Notes: a model not told the origin generated them from the sequence alone. A stretch of 64,000 bases of DNA from Pseudomonas cichorii (GCF_015471405.1 NZ_BLVZ01000020.1:47505-111504), one strand, 5' to 3'; positions 1 to 10,284 are shown, numbered from the stretch's first letter. Numbers and translations are program-made.

Positions 1-338
1 GTATCGCCAGTCAGTTCCGACAGCTCGTCCAGATAAGGTCGGGCCAGAATCGCCAGTGGCACTTCTTCCCGAGCCTGGAAACCCAGCTCGATCAAGCGAG
101 GCCCCAAGAGATAGCCCACTTGAGGCAAAACCCGCAGATAACGCTCCTCGACCAGGCAACTGACCAGCCGATGGGTCGTGCTGCGCGTCGTACCGATCAG
201 GCTGGAAATGGCTTTCAGGTCCCTGGCACCACTGGCAACGGCCTGCACTACCGCCAGACCGCGCAACAGGGTTTGCGTCCCGGTCGGTGCGGAGTCCTTG
301 CCCGCGGTGCTCACGGACGTGAGTGGATCATTGTGCAT
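1..338 (-). CDS. IclR-family transcriptional regulator, partial
   Basis: This is the N-terminal part (about 112 residues) of a regulator that runs off the left edge. It opens with an unconserved leader of about 20 residues. A winged helix-turn-helix follows (about residues 22-85: LLRGLAVVQAVASG, then the recognition region TTRSTTHRLVSCLVEERYL) and then the start of the effector domain (GYLLGPRLIELG). This order is typical of IclR proteins, which are often repressors of sugar-acid and aromatic catabolic operons. The ATG at 338 gives the full winged helix. It lies on the same strand as the dgo genes, and one copy of the repeat found at the dgoT end sits just upstream. That suggests it once followed dgoT and may control galactonate use (inference). 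The ligand cannot be read from this fragment. Confidence 0.85.
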   Translation of the reverse strand, partial: MHNDPLTSVSTAGKDSAPTGTQTLLRGLAVVQAVASGARDLKAISSLIGTTRSTTHRLVSCLVEERYLRVLPQVGYLLGPRLIELGFQAREEVPLAILARPYLDELSELTGD

Positions 339-358
339 ATCAGCCCTTATAAGATCGG

Positions 359-414
359 AAAGCTGGCGGCATTATCGTCGCCAGTTCCTCTGCATGCCAG
401 TGATCACCATTCGA
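359..414. repeat. 56-bp direct repeat, left copy
   Basis: It matches 10285-10340 at about 50 of 56 positions in the same orientation. Read on the minus strand it holds a short inverted repeat (CTGGCG / CGCCAG) followed by TTT, 21 bases before the iclR start. The right copy includes the last 11 bases of dgoT. The pair brackets the whole signalling block. Confidence 0.8.
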
Positions 415-578
415 CACACGCTCACAAGCGCAGACAGGACAAAGACTCCTCGTGTCCTGATCGGCATATCCCACGTTGAAACCTGCCAATAGATTGGACT
501 TTTAGGTGATTGGTGCCACAGTTGATATCACTGCAACATCACTAATTCGGCAATCACGACGTTAGAGAGGACTACTCG

Positions 579-3104
579 ATGATTCGGGCCCCATCTTCAC
601 TGACTTTGCGTAGCTGGATCTGGAGAGCATTCCTGAGTACCTCTCTCATACCGCTGATTGTGGTCGAGGTCGCGTTGCTGGCCGCGTACTTCCTGAGTAA
701 TCAATCCATCAGGGATTCTCAGAGAGAGTATTTGCATCACAGTGCCGCTCGCGAGCTTCAGGCATCCGTCATGCAGAGCGCTGAAATCATCGAAGGCCAG
801 CTAGTGCAGCTCAGCAGCATGGCCACCCTGCTTGCCAGAACGATAGAGACAGAACTGGCAGAAGACTTGCCCTATCACCCAGCCGAACTCACCATCAGCC
901 CCGACGGCGCACGCTACAGCGCTACCGATGACGGCGGCGCAGCCTCCTTCTATTCAAGTATCACACCTCTGGATCAACAGGATCTCGACAAGGTCTATCG
1001 TCTCAGGCATGTCGACTTCATGATGAAAACCCTTAAAACCGGAAACCCTTCGATTGTAAGCCTGTACTTCAACAGCTCCGATGGCTATAACCACATTTAC
1101 CCTTGGTTCAATACGCTGTCGCAATACCCTCACAATATGGACTCGACCCGGTACAACTTTTATTACCTGGCCGATGCCGCCCACAATCCCGCACGACAGA
1201 CTGTCTGGACCGATGTTTATCTGGATCCGGCAGGCCATGGCTGGATGATGTCTGTCATAACGCCGGTTTACAAAGACGATACCCTCGAAGGCGTGGTGGG
1301 AATTGACATCACGGTCGACACGATTCTGCAGCGAATCGCCAGGCTACATGTGCCGTCGGCGGGTTATCTGGTATTGGTAAGCAATAAACTGAACATCATG
1401 GCGCTACCAACGGCAGCAGAACGTGATTTCAGTCTGTCGCAGATGAAAAGCATCATTGACTATAAAAGGATGAAGCACGATCACTTCCAGCCAGACGGCT
1501 TCAACCTGACCACGCACTCAAACCTGGAACCATTGGTCGATGCACTGCGTAAGCAAGCCAAAGGGTTGCTGCCAATTCAGTTGAACGACCATCCTCATCT
1601 GGTGAGCTGGAGCGATATCCTGCCAGCAGGGTGGCATTTACTGGCCGTGGTCGACGAAAGTGTGATCATGCAGGAGACACAACAGTTGGCCAGGCATTAT
1701 CAGGATATCGGCTACCTGATGGTCGCCGGCCTGATAGTCTTTTACTCATTATTTTTCGCGTTCTTGTGGTTCCGCTCCCGAGAACTGAGCAATCAACTCA
1801 GTACGGCCATAATCGGGATTTCAAACATGCTGGAGGAAATCGGCAAAGGTAAATGGAGCCCACCCCCCGGCCGCACCAGAATAAAGGAACTGGCAGCCAT
1901 TTCGGAACAGGCACTGGCTATGGGTAGCCAACTGGCTCATGCCGAAGCCCGCCGGGGAGCAGCTCAACAACGCTTGGAACTGGTCATTGAAAGCGCTACC
2001 GAAGGCCTCTGGGAATATCAGCCATCGACAAACCTTTTCAGCTTCAAAGGCGCGCTGTGTGAGCGCTTCAACCTCCCCGTCCATCCTGTTGACTCCGAAC
2101 ACTTGTTGGCGCGAATGCCTGAAGAGGATCGTAAAAGATTCTGCCAGTTCCTCAGCGCAACCCAGAACAACGAAGACCATGTCGTCGAAGTCGAATTTCG
2201 CCTGTCGACCAGACAGGATGAAATGGTCTGGCTGCTTTGCCGCGGCCGGACCCTCTCGGGCCTGCATATATCCATACCTCCCGTAGCAGGCACCTGCGTC
2301 GACATAGAAGCACTCAAACAGGTTGAGCAATCCCTGCGGGAGAAGACCATAGAGGCTCAGGCCGCCAGTCAGGCAAAATCGCGCTTCATATCCGGCATGA
2401 GTCATGAACTCAAGACACCGTTGAATGCCATCCTCGGCTTCGCTCAGCTTCGCAGAATGAAACTGGCCTCTACAGACACGAAAAATGCCGATGATCTCGC
2501 CGACATGAATGAAATCATCAGTGCCAGTGAACATTTAAGCCAACTGTTAGACGACCTTCTGGACTGGTCTAGCTTACAGGCCGAAGCCCCTCATCTATCG
2601 CTCAGACCGGTCGATGCAGCTGTATTGGCACAAGACTGCCTGAACATGATTCGTACCCAGACCATCACCCAAGGTATCAAGGTTGAACTGCGCCTTCCCG
2701 CTCAGTCTTGCCTTGTGCTGGCAGACAACCGACGCCTCAAGCAGGTATTGATCAACCTGCTTTCCAACGCCATCAAATACAACCGCAAGGGAGGCTCAAT
2801 CGTGATTGGAGTAGATATTGATAAAGCCTGCCAGATGGCAAGTCTTTTCGTGAGTGACAGCGGCCCGGGCATCGAGCATGAACTGCAGAAACAACTGTTC
2901 AAACCCTTCCAGCGTCTGGGCAAGGAAAACTCAGCCATTAAAGGCACTGGAATCGGGTTAGCGCTGTGTCGAGAACTGGCAGAGTTGATGAATGGAGAAA
3001 TGGGAGTCACCAGTGAACCAGGAGTGGGTAGTCACTTCTGGATAAGTTTGCCGCTCTTTCAGGATGGCGTCATCGCCAAACCGGATACGCATGAATTCAA
3101 ATAA
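579..3104 (+). CDS. Membrane sensor histidine kinase with dCache domain
   Basis: This 841-residue inner-membrane kinase has a transmembrane helix near residues 17-38, a periplasmic double-Cache region (about 50-370, with WTDVYLDPAG and PVYKDD...GVVGIDI) and a second helix near 378-398. A PAS-like segment follows (about 460-590), then a HisKA domain whose phosphate-accepting His lies in MSHELKTPLNAILGF (about residue 607). The HATPase domain has an N box (NLLSNAIKYN), G1 (SDSGPGI) and G2 (GTGIGLAL). No receiver domain is present, so its partner is probably the REC-HD-GYP protein that starts 44 bases downstream. The start follows a GAGAGG ribosome site. The usual amino-acid-binding Cache residues are not obvious and the ligand is unknown. 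Base composition is less GC-rich than the dgo and leu genes. Confidence 0.9.
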   Translation: MIRAPSSLTLRSWIWRAFLSTSLIPLIVVEVALLAAYFLSNQSIRDSQREYLHHSAARELQASVMQSAEIIEGQLVQLSSMATLLARTIETELAEDLPYHPAELTISPDGARYSATDDGGAASFYSSITPLDQQDLDKVYRLRHVDFMMKTLKTGNPSIVSLYFNSSDGYNHIYPWFNTLSQYPHNMDSTRYNFYYLADAAHNPARQTVWTDVYLDPAGHGWMMSVITPVYKDDTLEGVVGIDITVDTILQRIARLHVPSAGYLVLVSNKLNIMALPTAAERDFSLSQMKSIIDYKRMKHDHFQPDGFNLTTHSNLEPLVDALRKQAKGLLPIQLNDHPHLVSWSDILPAGWHLLAVVDESVIMQETQQLARHYQDIGYLMVAGLIVFYSLFFAFLWFRSRELSNQLSTAIIGISNMLEEIGKGKWSPPPGRTRIKELAAISEQALAMGSQLAHAEARRGAAQQRLELVIESATEGLWEYQPSTNLFSFKGALCERFNLPVHPVDSEHLLARMPEEDRKRFCQFLSATQNNEDHVVEVEFRLSTRQDEMVWLLCRGRTLSGLHISIPPVAGTCVDIEALKQVEQSLREKTIEAQAASQAKSRFISGMSHELKTPLNAILGFAQLRRMKLASTDTKNADDLADMNEIISASEHLSQLLDDLLDWSSLQAEAPHLSLRPVDAAVLAQDCLNMIRTQTITQGIKVELRLPAQSCLVLADNRRLKQVLINLLSNAIKYNRKGGSIVIGVDIDKACQMASLFVSDSGPGIEHELQKQLFKPFQRLGKENSAIKGTGIGLALCRELAELMNGEMGVTSEPGVGSHFWISLPLFQDGVIAKPDTHEFK

Positions 3105-3148
3105 CAGCCTGCACACACATCTTTGAGGCTATCCATAGGAGTGACGTA

Positions 3149-4216
3149 ATGTTTTCCAGGATAAGAAACGATGCCGTGATTGTCATCATCGACGATGTGG
3201 CCACCAATCTGCGGCTGCTGGAATCCTGCCTCCGTGCTTTCGGCATGCACCGATTCGAGACATTCTCCAACTCCCTTGAGGGGCTGCAGTGGTGTCAGGC
3301 CAATGACTGGGACTTGCTCCTTCTGGATATCGATATGCCAGCACCGGATGGTTTCGAGATTCTTGACCATCTGAACACCAGAGACAGAACGGCCTCTTCG
3401 ATCATTATTGTCACGGCACTGAACGATCCTCAAAGTCGCCGTATAGGTCTTGAAAAAGGGGCCAACGATTTCATTTCAAAACCAATCGACCTGCCAGAAG
3501 TGCTACTCAGGGTACGCAGTTGCCTGGAGCTCTCACAAAGTGGTCGTCTTCTACAGAACGCCAAGCGAGAACTCGAACAAAAGGTTGAACAACGCACAGC
3601 CCAACTTCAGGAAAGCTACCGTGCCATGCTGAAAAGCCTGAGCCGTGCAGCCAGCTACCGCGATGACGACACAGGAAGCCATATCCTTCGCATTGGTGCA
3701 TCAGCGGCCTTGCTGGCCAGAGCCATCGGCATGCCCAGTGCCTGGTGCGAACTGATCGAACAGGCAGCACCGATGCATGATGTTGGCAAGATAGGCATTG
3801 CCGATAGCATTCTGCAAAAGCCGGGCGCACTCACGACTGAAGAACGCCAACACATACAGACCCACGCTCGCATCGGTTATGAAATTCTTTATGACGCCAA
3901 CGGTTCGGACCTGACAGACATGGCTGCAGAAATTGCGTTAGGGCATCACGAAAAATGGGATGGGAGTGGTTATCCATCCGGTTTGAAAGGAGAAGACATT
4001 CCACTGAGCGCAAGAATCGTTGCCCTGTGCGACGTATTTGATGCATTGCGCATGCCACGCCCTTACAAACAGCCCTGGACACTGGAGGCAACCACTGCCT
4101 ACATAAAAGAACAATCCGGTCTGCATTTCGATCCACTGCTGACAGACATATTCTGCGGATTGCTCGATAAGGTCGAGAGACTCAGGCTGCAAGACCTGTC
4201 AACTCCCGAACAGTGA
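3149..4216 (+). CDS. Response regulator with HD-GYP phosphodiesterase domain
   Basis: The 355-residue protein joins an N-terminal receiver domain to a cyclic di-GMP-degrading HD-GYP domain. The receiver has acidic IIDD near residue 14, the phospho-acceptor Asp in LLLLDIDMP near 59, VTAL and KPIDLPE. A coiled linker (about 125-155) follows. The HD-GYP domain keeps the metal residues: HILRIG, then MHDVGKIG (about 209), GHHEKWDGSGYP (about 268-274) and LCDVFDALR. It should therefore be able to hydrolyse c-di-GMP, with activity set by phosphorylation. It probably forms one operon with the kinase upstream (TAGGAG ribosome site, 44-base gap). The same architecture is common in RpfG-like and PA4781-like regulators. 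The output process is not visible here. Confidence 0.9.
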   Translation: MFSRIRNDAVIVIIDDVATNLRLLESCLRAFGMHRFETFSNSLEGLQWCQANDWDLLLLDIDMPAPDGFEILDHLNTRDRTASSIIIVTALNDPQSRRIGLEKGANDFISKPIDLPEVLLRVRSCLELSQSGRLLQNAKRELEQKVEQRTAQLQESYRAMLKSLSRAASYRDDDTGSHILRIGASAALLARAIGMPSAWCELIEQAAPMHDVGKIGIADSILQKPGALTTEERQHIQTHARIGYEILYDANGSDLTDMAAEIALGHHEKWDGSGYPSGLKGEDIPLSARIVALCDVFDALRMPRPYKQPWTLEATTAYIKEQSGLHFDPLLTDIFCGLLDKVERLRLQDLSTPEQ

Positions 4217-4437
4217 AAACCGTTCGGGACGCCACATGGCAGCACGAAATGAAAGCCCCGTTGCAAACAGCTATAGAGTGTCAGTCATTGCACAAATCGA
4301 TTTTTTCTCCTTCCGATATATGAAAGGACAGACTGCAAGATAAAAAATGCGAACTATGCTGAAGACAAAAATGGAAAGCTGAAAGCGTCCATTACCGCAG
4401 AGTCGCATGACTGGTCATTCGCGAGTGGACAGGCCCA

Positions 4438-7400
4438 GTGGTCAAGAACCTGAGTATTCCCCAGCTACGCCCTTCCCTCTACCTCACACTTGCGGTCGGC
4501 ATCATAGTGTCTCTGCTGAGTGCCTGGCTGGTGGACATACAGAACAGGAAATATGTCCTCTCACGCTTGACCAACGAAGCAGAAAGCCTCGCGCAAGCAA
4601 CAGTAGAAAGAGTCGATCTCTATCAATACGGACTTCGCGGTGTACGAGGCGTAATCCTTACTGCCGGTGAAAACATAAACCGTGACCTGTTTTATCGCTA
4701 CAGCCAGACCCGCGATATCAGCAAAGAGTTTCCCGGCGCTCGGGGATTTGGATTCATTCGCCGTGTGGCGACCGAAGAAGAAGCACTCTTTCTGGCCCGT
4801 GCCCGGGCAGACGGAAAAAAAGACTTCAATATACGAGAGCTCTCGCCCAACACAGGCGAGCGATACGTCATTCAGTACATAGAACCCGTCGATCGAAACT
4901 TATCCGCGATAGGACTGGATATAGCATCGCAAGACACTCGCCGTCAGGCAGCCCGGAGCGCAATGAAAACCGGGAAAACAACCCTGAGCGGCCCTATTAC
5001 ATTGGTCCAGGAGTCGGGAAAACCGCAGCAATCCTTTCTGATACTTCTTCCCATCTACAAAGACAGCAAAACTCCAGAGGATGAAAAAAACCGCGAAAAC
5101 AGTTGCATCGGTTGGAGTTACGCTCCGCTCGTGATATCAGAGGTGTTGGCCGGGATAAATATCGATCCACAAAGACTGGCCATTACACTCAGCGATATCA
5201 CCGAGGGCAATGACTCATCGTCTTTTTACACGACAGACAAGCTGCACCATGAAACACCCGACGAGATCAAGACCGAAAAAACAATCCAGCTATATGGGCG
5301 CATCTGGAAACTGACTACCGCTGCTCACCCTGCCTTTGCCAGCAGTCTGAACCTGACTTCACCACGTTCGGTCATGATGAGTGGGCTGTTGATCAGCGCC
5401 TTGCTGGCATTGTTAGCCAGCATGATGGAAACGGCCGCCATAAGACGCAGACAGTATTCCAATCAGCAGGCACGGATAAGCGCCATCGTTGAAAGCTCGG
5501 CCGATGCAATTATCGGCAAGGATCTTCAAGGGGTAATTACAAGCTGGAATCACGGCGCGGAAGTGATGTTCGGGTATTCCTCTGAGGAAGCGATAGGACA
5601 AACCATACGAGAGCTGGTCACGCCAGACGCTCTGGCCCAAGAAGAAACAGAAATATTATCCCGAATACTGGATGGCGATCGTTTTACCAATCACCACACC
5701 GTGCGACAGCATAAAGACGGTCATCTCATTGATGTTTCACTTAGCGTATCGCCCATCTTTGCTTCCGACGGTTCAGTATCCGGGGCCTCCAAAACCGTAC
5801 GAAACATTTCCGAACAAAAAGCTGCCGAAGCCAGAATTCAGGATCTGAATGCCGATCTGGAGCGCCAGGTATCAGAACGAACAGTCGAGCTTGAAAAGCT
5901 CAATGTGCTGTTGGGCAGCATACTTGAATCAGCCTCGGAAATATCAGTTGTCGTCACCGACATGCAAGGCATTGTGAAGATCTTCAATCGCGGTGCCCAG
6001 AATATGCTGGGTTACAGTGCAGATGAAGTGATTGACCACTATACACCGAGCCTCTTCCACCTGGAATCAGAAGTAATAGAGAGGCAATCTGAACTGTCCG
6101 CGTATTTCCATAAACCTATTGAAGGGATTAGAACCTTTGTAGAGATTGCAGAACAGGAGGGATCGGAGACTCGCGAATGGACTTATGTTCGCAAGGACAC
6201 CTCTCATATAAACGTATCACTGTCCGTCACGGTGGTCCGTCATCTTGACGGCAGTATTGTCGGCTATCTCGGTATCGCAACAGATATCACCTCACGCAAA
6301 ACCTTCGAGAAGGAGTTGGCCAGCAGCTTGGCAACGACTCGTGCCATTCTGGCTACGGCTGTAAATCCAGTAATAACCCTGGATGGTGAAGGTATTTTAA
6401 AGACCTACAACCCTGCTGCAGAACGTGCATTTGGGTACAACGGCGATGAACTGGAAAGTATCAACATCAGGGAACTGATGCCCAGACTATTTACGGATCA
6501 GGGCGATACCCCTGTCAGTGACTTCCTCACCCGGCAATGTGTCGAAAACTATAGTTCTGGCCTGGAGGTTGGAGTATTAAGAAAAGAGGGCAGTTCATAC
6601 CCGGCTCAAATGAGCCTGGGCATAATGGGCACCTCTGAAGACCCCATGTTTGTGGCAATCGTAGCGGACCTTACCGAGCAACGGCGACAACGCGACGAAA
6701 TCCTTGCGGCTCACGACCATACGACATTGGCTGCAGAAGTCGCCAATCTGGGCATCTGGAACTGGGACCTGATCAAGGCACACCTTGAATTCAACGATCA
6801 GATGTACAAGCTCTATGCGCTCCCCATTGAACTGCAAAATGGCGGGCTGAAATATGAGCATTGGAGAGCCCGCGTCCATCCCGACGATATCGAAGAAACC
6901 GAACTTAAACTCAATAACGCCATACTGGGTATCGGTGTCTACGACCCGATATTTCGTGCACTTCTGCCCAATGGAGAAATTCGTTTCATCCAGGCAGCGG
7001 CGCGCGTTCATTACGATGCAACAGGAGCGGCAACACGAATAACCGGTATTAACCTTGATATAACCGAAGAAAGAAAGCTTCAAACCTCACTGCGAGAAGC
7101 CAAGGATCTGGCAGACGCTGCAAGCGCTGCCAAGTCATCGTTCCTGGCCAACATGAGCCATGAAATCCGCACCCCCATGAATGCCGTGCTGGGGATGTTA
7201 CATCTGGTCAAACAGACCGATCTCAACAGGCGACAGCAGGACTACATCACCAAGGCTCATTCAGCGGCAACGTCATTATTAGGCCTGCTTAACGATATCC
7301 TGGATTACTCCAAGATAGAGAGCGGAAAGCTGATTCTGGATATCCATGCGTTTACAGTGGACTCTCTATTGCAAGAGCTCTCGACCGTGTTGTCCGGCAA

Positions 7401-9303
7401 TCAGGACGGCAAGAATGTCGAGATCATGTATGACCTGGATTACAACATTCCAGGCATCTTGATCGGAGACCGGATGAGGCTACAACAAATTCTCATCAAT
7501 CTCGCAGGCAATGCGTTGAAGTTCACGCCTCAGGGCCAGATCACCATCGGCATCAGAGAGGTGCTCCGAAAACCTGAAAGCATTCGTTTGCGAATCTCGG
7601 TCAAAGATACTGGAATCGGTATAAGCGAAGCACAGCAACGCATTATCTTTGATGGCTTTACTCAAGCAGAGGCCTCCATTTCTCGCCGGTTCGGCGGTAC
7701 AGGGCTTGGACTGGTCATTTCGAGACGCCTCGTCCAGTTAATGGGTGGGGAATTGCAGGTAAGCAGCACACTGGGAAAAGGAAGTTGTTTCTGGTTCGAG
7801 ATTGACTTGGCCATTGACAGTGATAGCTCCCTGATTGACCTGTGCGGCACATTCAAAAGAGTCTTGAACATCCTGATCGTGGACGACAATCAAGAGTCCG
7901 CCGTTTCTCTGACACAAATGATTACAGCGCTTGGATGGCGAGCAGAGTGTGTCAACAGCGGACTCAAGGCTGTGGAGCGAGTTCGCGAAGCCGGTTTTAA
8001 AAACCGGCATTACGATGTCGTGTTGATGGACTGGCAAATGCCAGAACTTGATGGATTGGAAGCCGCCAGAATCATTCAAGGCATGACAGATGAGCCCGGA
8101 ATCATAATGATTACGGCCTTTGGCAGCGAAGTATTGGCCAGGGAACAGAACAACCTTACTTCTGTTTTTTCGGATGTTCTGGCAAAACCCGTGACCCCTT
8201 TCCAGTTGAGCAACGCGATAACGAGAGCACTCGAAAAACCCTCTGCCCCTGTCAGCGCCATAGAGAAAAAGAACAAGAGGCTGGAAGGTGTCCGCGTACT
8301 GGTCGTGGAAGATAACTTTTTAAATCGACAGATCGCCTCCGAATTGCTGGCAGCCGAAGGTGCCGTCGTCGCAATGGCTACAGGTGGGCTGCAGGGCGTT
8401 CAAGCAGTGCTGGAGTCCAGACATCCTTTTCATGCCGTATTGATGGATATGCAAATGCCCGATATCGATGGGCTGGAAGCAACCCGCCGAATCCGCGATG
8501 ACAAGAGATTCGCCACGCTCCCGATTCTGGCGATGACTGCCAATGTCACCCAGGATGATCAAGTGGCATGTTTGAGAGCCGGCATGAACGACCATATTGC
8601 GAAGCCCATAGACAACGAACGCCTGATTTCATGCCTGCTGAGCCATATTTCAAACGTTGACCCTCCTCTTCGGGTCGAATCAGGAACACCTCGGTTATCC
8701 GGCCCCGTCGTGGAGGAGAGAGACTCTATTCTGGCGCGATTCGGCAACAACACTTCTCTTATCAGGCAGGTTCTGTGTAGCTTCCTGCCCAATACGGAAA
8801 TTCAATTAACAGCCTTGGAAAAAGCACTACTCGATCACGATCTCACCGCGGCCCTTAACCTTCTGCATACCCTTAAAGGCAGCGCATCAACGATGGGAGC
8901 AAAATCACTCTCCGAACTGGCCGCCGAATCGGAAAAGTTGTTGAGATCCAGCGCACGCAACGAGGCAGCCCATACGATTTCTCATCTCGACATCCCAACA
9001 TTTCGCAAAGTGCTTCACGACAACGAGCAGGCTCTACAGTCCATGTTCCACGAAACAGAAAGCCCCCCTGCTCTTGTTGGTACAGCGTCAAACACCGAGG
9101 GCTGGGAAAGCAGACTGAAAACACTCAGAGGATTGCTTGGTGCTGGAAACCTCGACGTCCTTGAGCAGATCGATACGCTTACCCAAGGGATTCCCTTTAT
9201 TGAAAAGTCTCAGCTTCAACTGCTCATCCAACGAATAAACGAGTTGGACTTTCGCTCAGCACTAAAAATTATCGATGACTACAGCCGGAAACCGGAAGAA
9301 TGA
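4438..9303 (+). CDS. CHASE/multi-PAS hybrid sensor kinase with two REC domains and HPt
   Basis: This very large (1621 residues) hybrid kinase has a transmembrane helix near 12-32, an extracytoplasmic CHASE-type sensor (about 40-300) and a second helix near 312-332. Four PAS segments start near 348, 494, 634 and 765. HisKA follows (His in MSHEIRTPMNAVLGM, about 908), then HATPase (NLAGNALKFT; KDTGIGI; GGTGLGL). The first receiver has its Asp in VVLMDWQMPELDG (about 1197) and the second in AVLMDMQMPDIDG (about 1335). The HPt domain carries its His in LLHTLKGSAS (about 1476). All phosphorelay residues are present. The start is GTG: in the same frame only CTG and ATT lie between it and an upstream stop. 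The final ATGA overlaps the REC-GGDEF gene, so that protein is the likely relay target. Confidence 0.9.
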   Translation: MVKNLSIPQLRPSLYLTLAVGIIVSLLSAWLVDIQNRKYVLSRLTNEAESLAQATVERVDLYQYGLRGVRGVILTAGENINRDLFYRYSQTRDISKEFPGARGFGFIRRVATEEEALFLARARADGKKDFNIRELSPNTGERYVIQYIEPVDRNLSAIGLDIASQDTRRQAARSAMKTGKTTLSGPITLVQESGKPQQSFLILLPIYKDSKTPEDEKNRENSCIGWSYAPLVISEVLAGINIDPQRLAITLSDITEGNDSSSFYTTDKLHHETPDEIKTEKTIQLYGRIWKLTTAAHPAFASSLNLTSPRSVMMSGLLISALLALLASMMETAAIRRRQYSNQQARISAIVESSADAIIGKDLQGVITSWNHGAEVMFGYSSEEAIGQTIRELVTPDALAQEETEILSRILDGDRFTNHHTVRQHKDGHLIDVSLSVSPIFASDGSVSGASKTVRNISEQKAAEARIQDLNADLERQVSERTVELEKLNVLLGSILESASEISVVVTDMQGIVKIFNRGAQNMLGYSADEVIDHYTPSLFHLESEVIERQSELSAYFHKPIEGIRTFVEIAEQEGSETREWTYVRKDTSHINVSLSVTVVRHLDGSIVGYLGIATDITSRKTFEKELASSLATTRAILATAVNPVITLDGEGILKTYNPAAERAFGYNGDELESINIRELMPRLFTDQGDTPVSDFLTRQCVENYSSGLEVGVLRKEGSSYPAQMSLGIMGTSEDPMFVAIVADLTEQRRQRDEILAAHDHTTLAAEVANLGIWNWDLIKAHLEFNDQMYKLYALPIELQNGGLKYEHWRARVHPDDIEETELKLNNAILGIGVYDPIFRALLPNGEIRFIQAAARVHYDATGAATRITGINLDITEERKLQTSLREAKDLADAASAAKSSFLANMSHEIRTPMNAVLGMLHLVKQTDLNRRQQDYITKAHSAATSLLGLLNDILDYSKIESGKLILDIHAFTVDSLLQELSTVLSGNQDGKNVEIMYDLDYNIPGILIGDRMRLQQILINLAGNALKFTPQGQITIGIREVLRKPESIRLRISVKDTGIGISEAQQRIIFDGFTQAEASISRRFGGTGLGLVISRRLVQLMGGELQVSSTLGKGSCFWFEIDLAIDSDSSLIDLCGTFKRVLNILIVDDNQESAVSLTQMITALGWRAECVNSGLKAVERVREAGFKNRHYDVVLMDWQMPELDGLEAARIIQGMTDEPGIIMITAFGSEVLAREQNNLTSVFSDVLAKPVTPFQLSNAITRALEKPSAPVSAIEKKNKRLEGVRVLVVEDNFLNRQIASELLAAEGAVVAMATGGLQGVQAVLESRHPFHAVLMDMQMPDIDGLEATRRIRDDKRFATLPILAMTANVTQDDQVACLRAGMNDHIAKPIDNERLISCLLSHISNVDPPLRVESGTPRLSGPVVEERDSILARFGNNTSLIRQVLCSFLPNTEIQLTALEKALLDHDLTAALNLLHTLKGSASTMGAKSLSELAAESEKLLRSSARNEAAHTISHLDIPTFRKVLHDNEQALQSMFHETESPPALVGTASNTEGWESRLKTLRGLLGAGNLDVLEQIDTLTQGIPFIEKSQLQLLIQRINELDFRSALKIIDDYSRKPEE

Positions 9304-10238
9304 ATTTCATCCATGACGTGTGGGAACCCGGGATCATTGCCAGACCCAAGATTCTTATTGTCGATGATCAGGCAAGCAACATTTTAATTCTCAGGGAAAT
9401 ATTTCGAGAGTCCTGCGACATCATCATGGCGACCGACGGCCAGCAAGCGTTGACGTTGTCTGCCACTCAACTTCCGGATCTGGTACTGCTGGATGTCGTC
9501 ATGGAGGGGACAGACGGACATGAAGTATGTCGTCAACTGAAAGAATCGCCACTGACACAACACATCCCCATCATTTTCGTCACCGCCAAGCGAGATGAAC
9601 TCGATGAAGTACAAGGCTTTGAATTAGGGGCTGTGGACTTTATAACCAAACCCATCAACCCAACGATCGTCAGAGCCCGCGTCATTACTCACCTCACGTT
9701 AAAACTGCAAAGCGATCTTCTCAGGCGCAGTGCATTCACCGATGGATTGACAGGCGTTTCCAACAGGAGAAAGTTTGATGACATGTTCGAGCAATGCTGG
9801 CGTCAGAGTGAACGCAACAGCACTCCCCTTTCCCTGATAATGATCGATGTCGACTACTTCAAGCTCTACAATGACCGGTACGGCCATCAGGCAGGAGACC
9901 ACTGTTTGAAGTCCATTGCCCACTCCTTGTCAGAACTGATCCGACGCCCTTTTGATCTACTGGCACGTTATGGGGGAGAAGAGTTCGTTTGCATCTTGCC
10001 CCATACCGATATTTCAGGAGCGGCCAGGGTAGCCGAATCCATGAAAGACGCTGTTGATGCCCTCGGGATGGAACACCTGAGCTCCGATATCGGGCAGAAA
10101 GTCACCATTTCCCTTGGAGTTGCCAGCACTATTGCGACCCCCGCAACAACACCGGATGCCTTTTTACGAGAAACAGACAGTCAGCTCTATATGGCCAAGA
10201 AGTCTGGTCGTCATCAGGTGGTCGCTGCTGGGGGGTGA
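9300..10238 (+). CDS. Response regulator diguanylate cyclase (REC-GGDEF)
   Basis: The 312-residue protein has an N-terminal receiver (ILIVDDQ near residue 19; Asp in LVLLDVVMEGTDGHE near 65; VTAK; TKPINP) and a C-terminal GGDEF domain with an intact GGEEF active-site loop near 223. An RxxD inhibitory site (RPFD) sits five residues before it, so the enzyme should make c-di-GMP and be product-inhibited. Its ATG overlaps the stop of the hybrid kinase by four bases, which indicates translational coupling and a shared phosphorelay. The layout REC-GGDEF resembles PleD and WspR. It is the opposite activity to the HD-GYP protein at the other end of the block. Confidence 0.92.
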   Translation: MNFIHDVWEPGIIARPKILIVDDQASNILILREIFRESCDIIMATDGQQALTLSATQLPDLVLLDVVMEGTDGHEVCRQLKESPLTQHIPIIFVTAKRDELDEVQGFELGAVDFITKPINPTIVRARVITHLTLKLQSDLLRRSAFTDGLTGVSNRRKFDDMFEQCWRQSERNSTPLSLIMIDVDYFKLYNDRYGHQAGDHCLKSIAHSLSELIRRPFDLLARYGGEEFVCILPHTDISGAARVAESMKDAVDALGMEHLSSDIGQKVTISLGVASTIATPATTPDAFLRETDSQLYMAKKSGRHQVVAAGG

Positions 10239-10284
10239 ACACCGGGTTTTAGTTTCACGCTCAAGGGCCAGAGCGGGCCTATGA

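Noticed and set aside
120..492. Two overlapping plus-strand open frames at the left edge
   Set aside because: They run opposite the IclR helix-turn-helix and have no recognisable feature.
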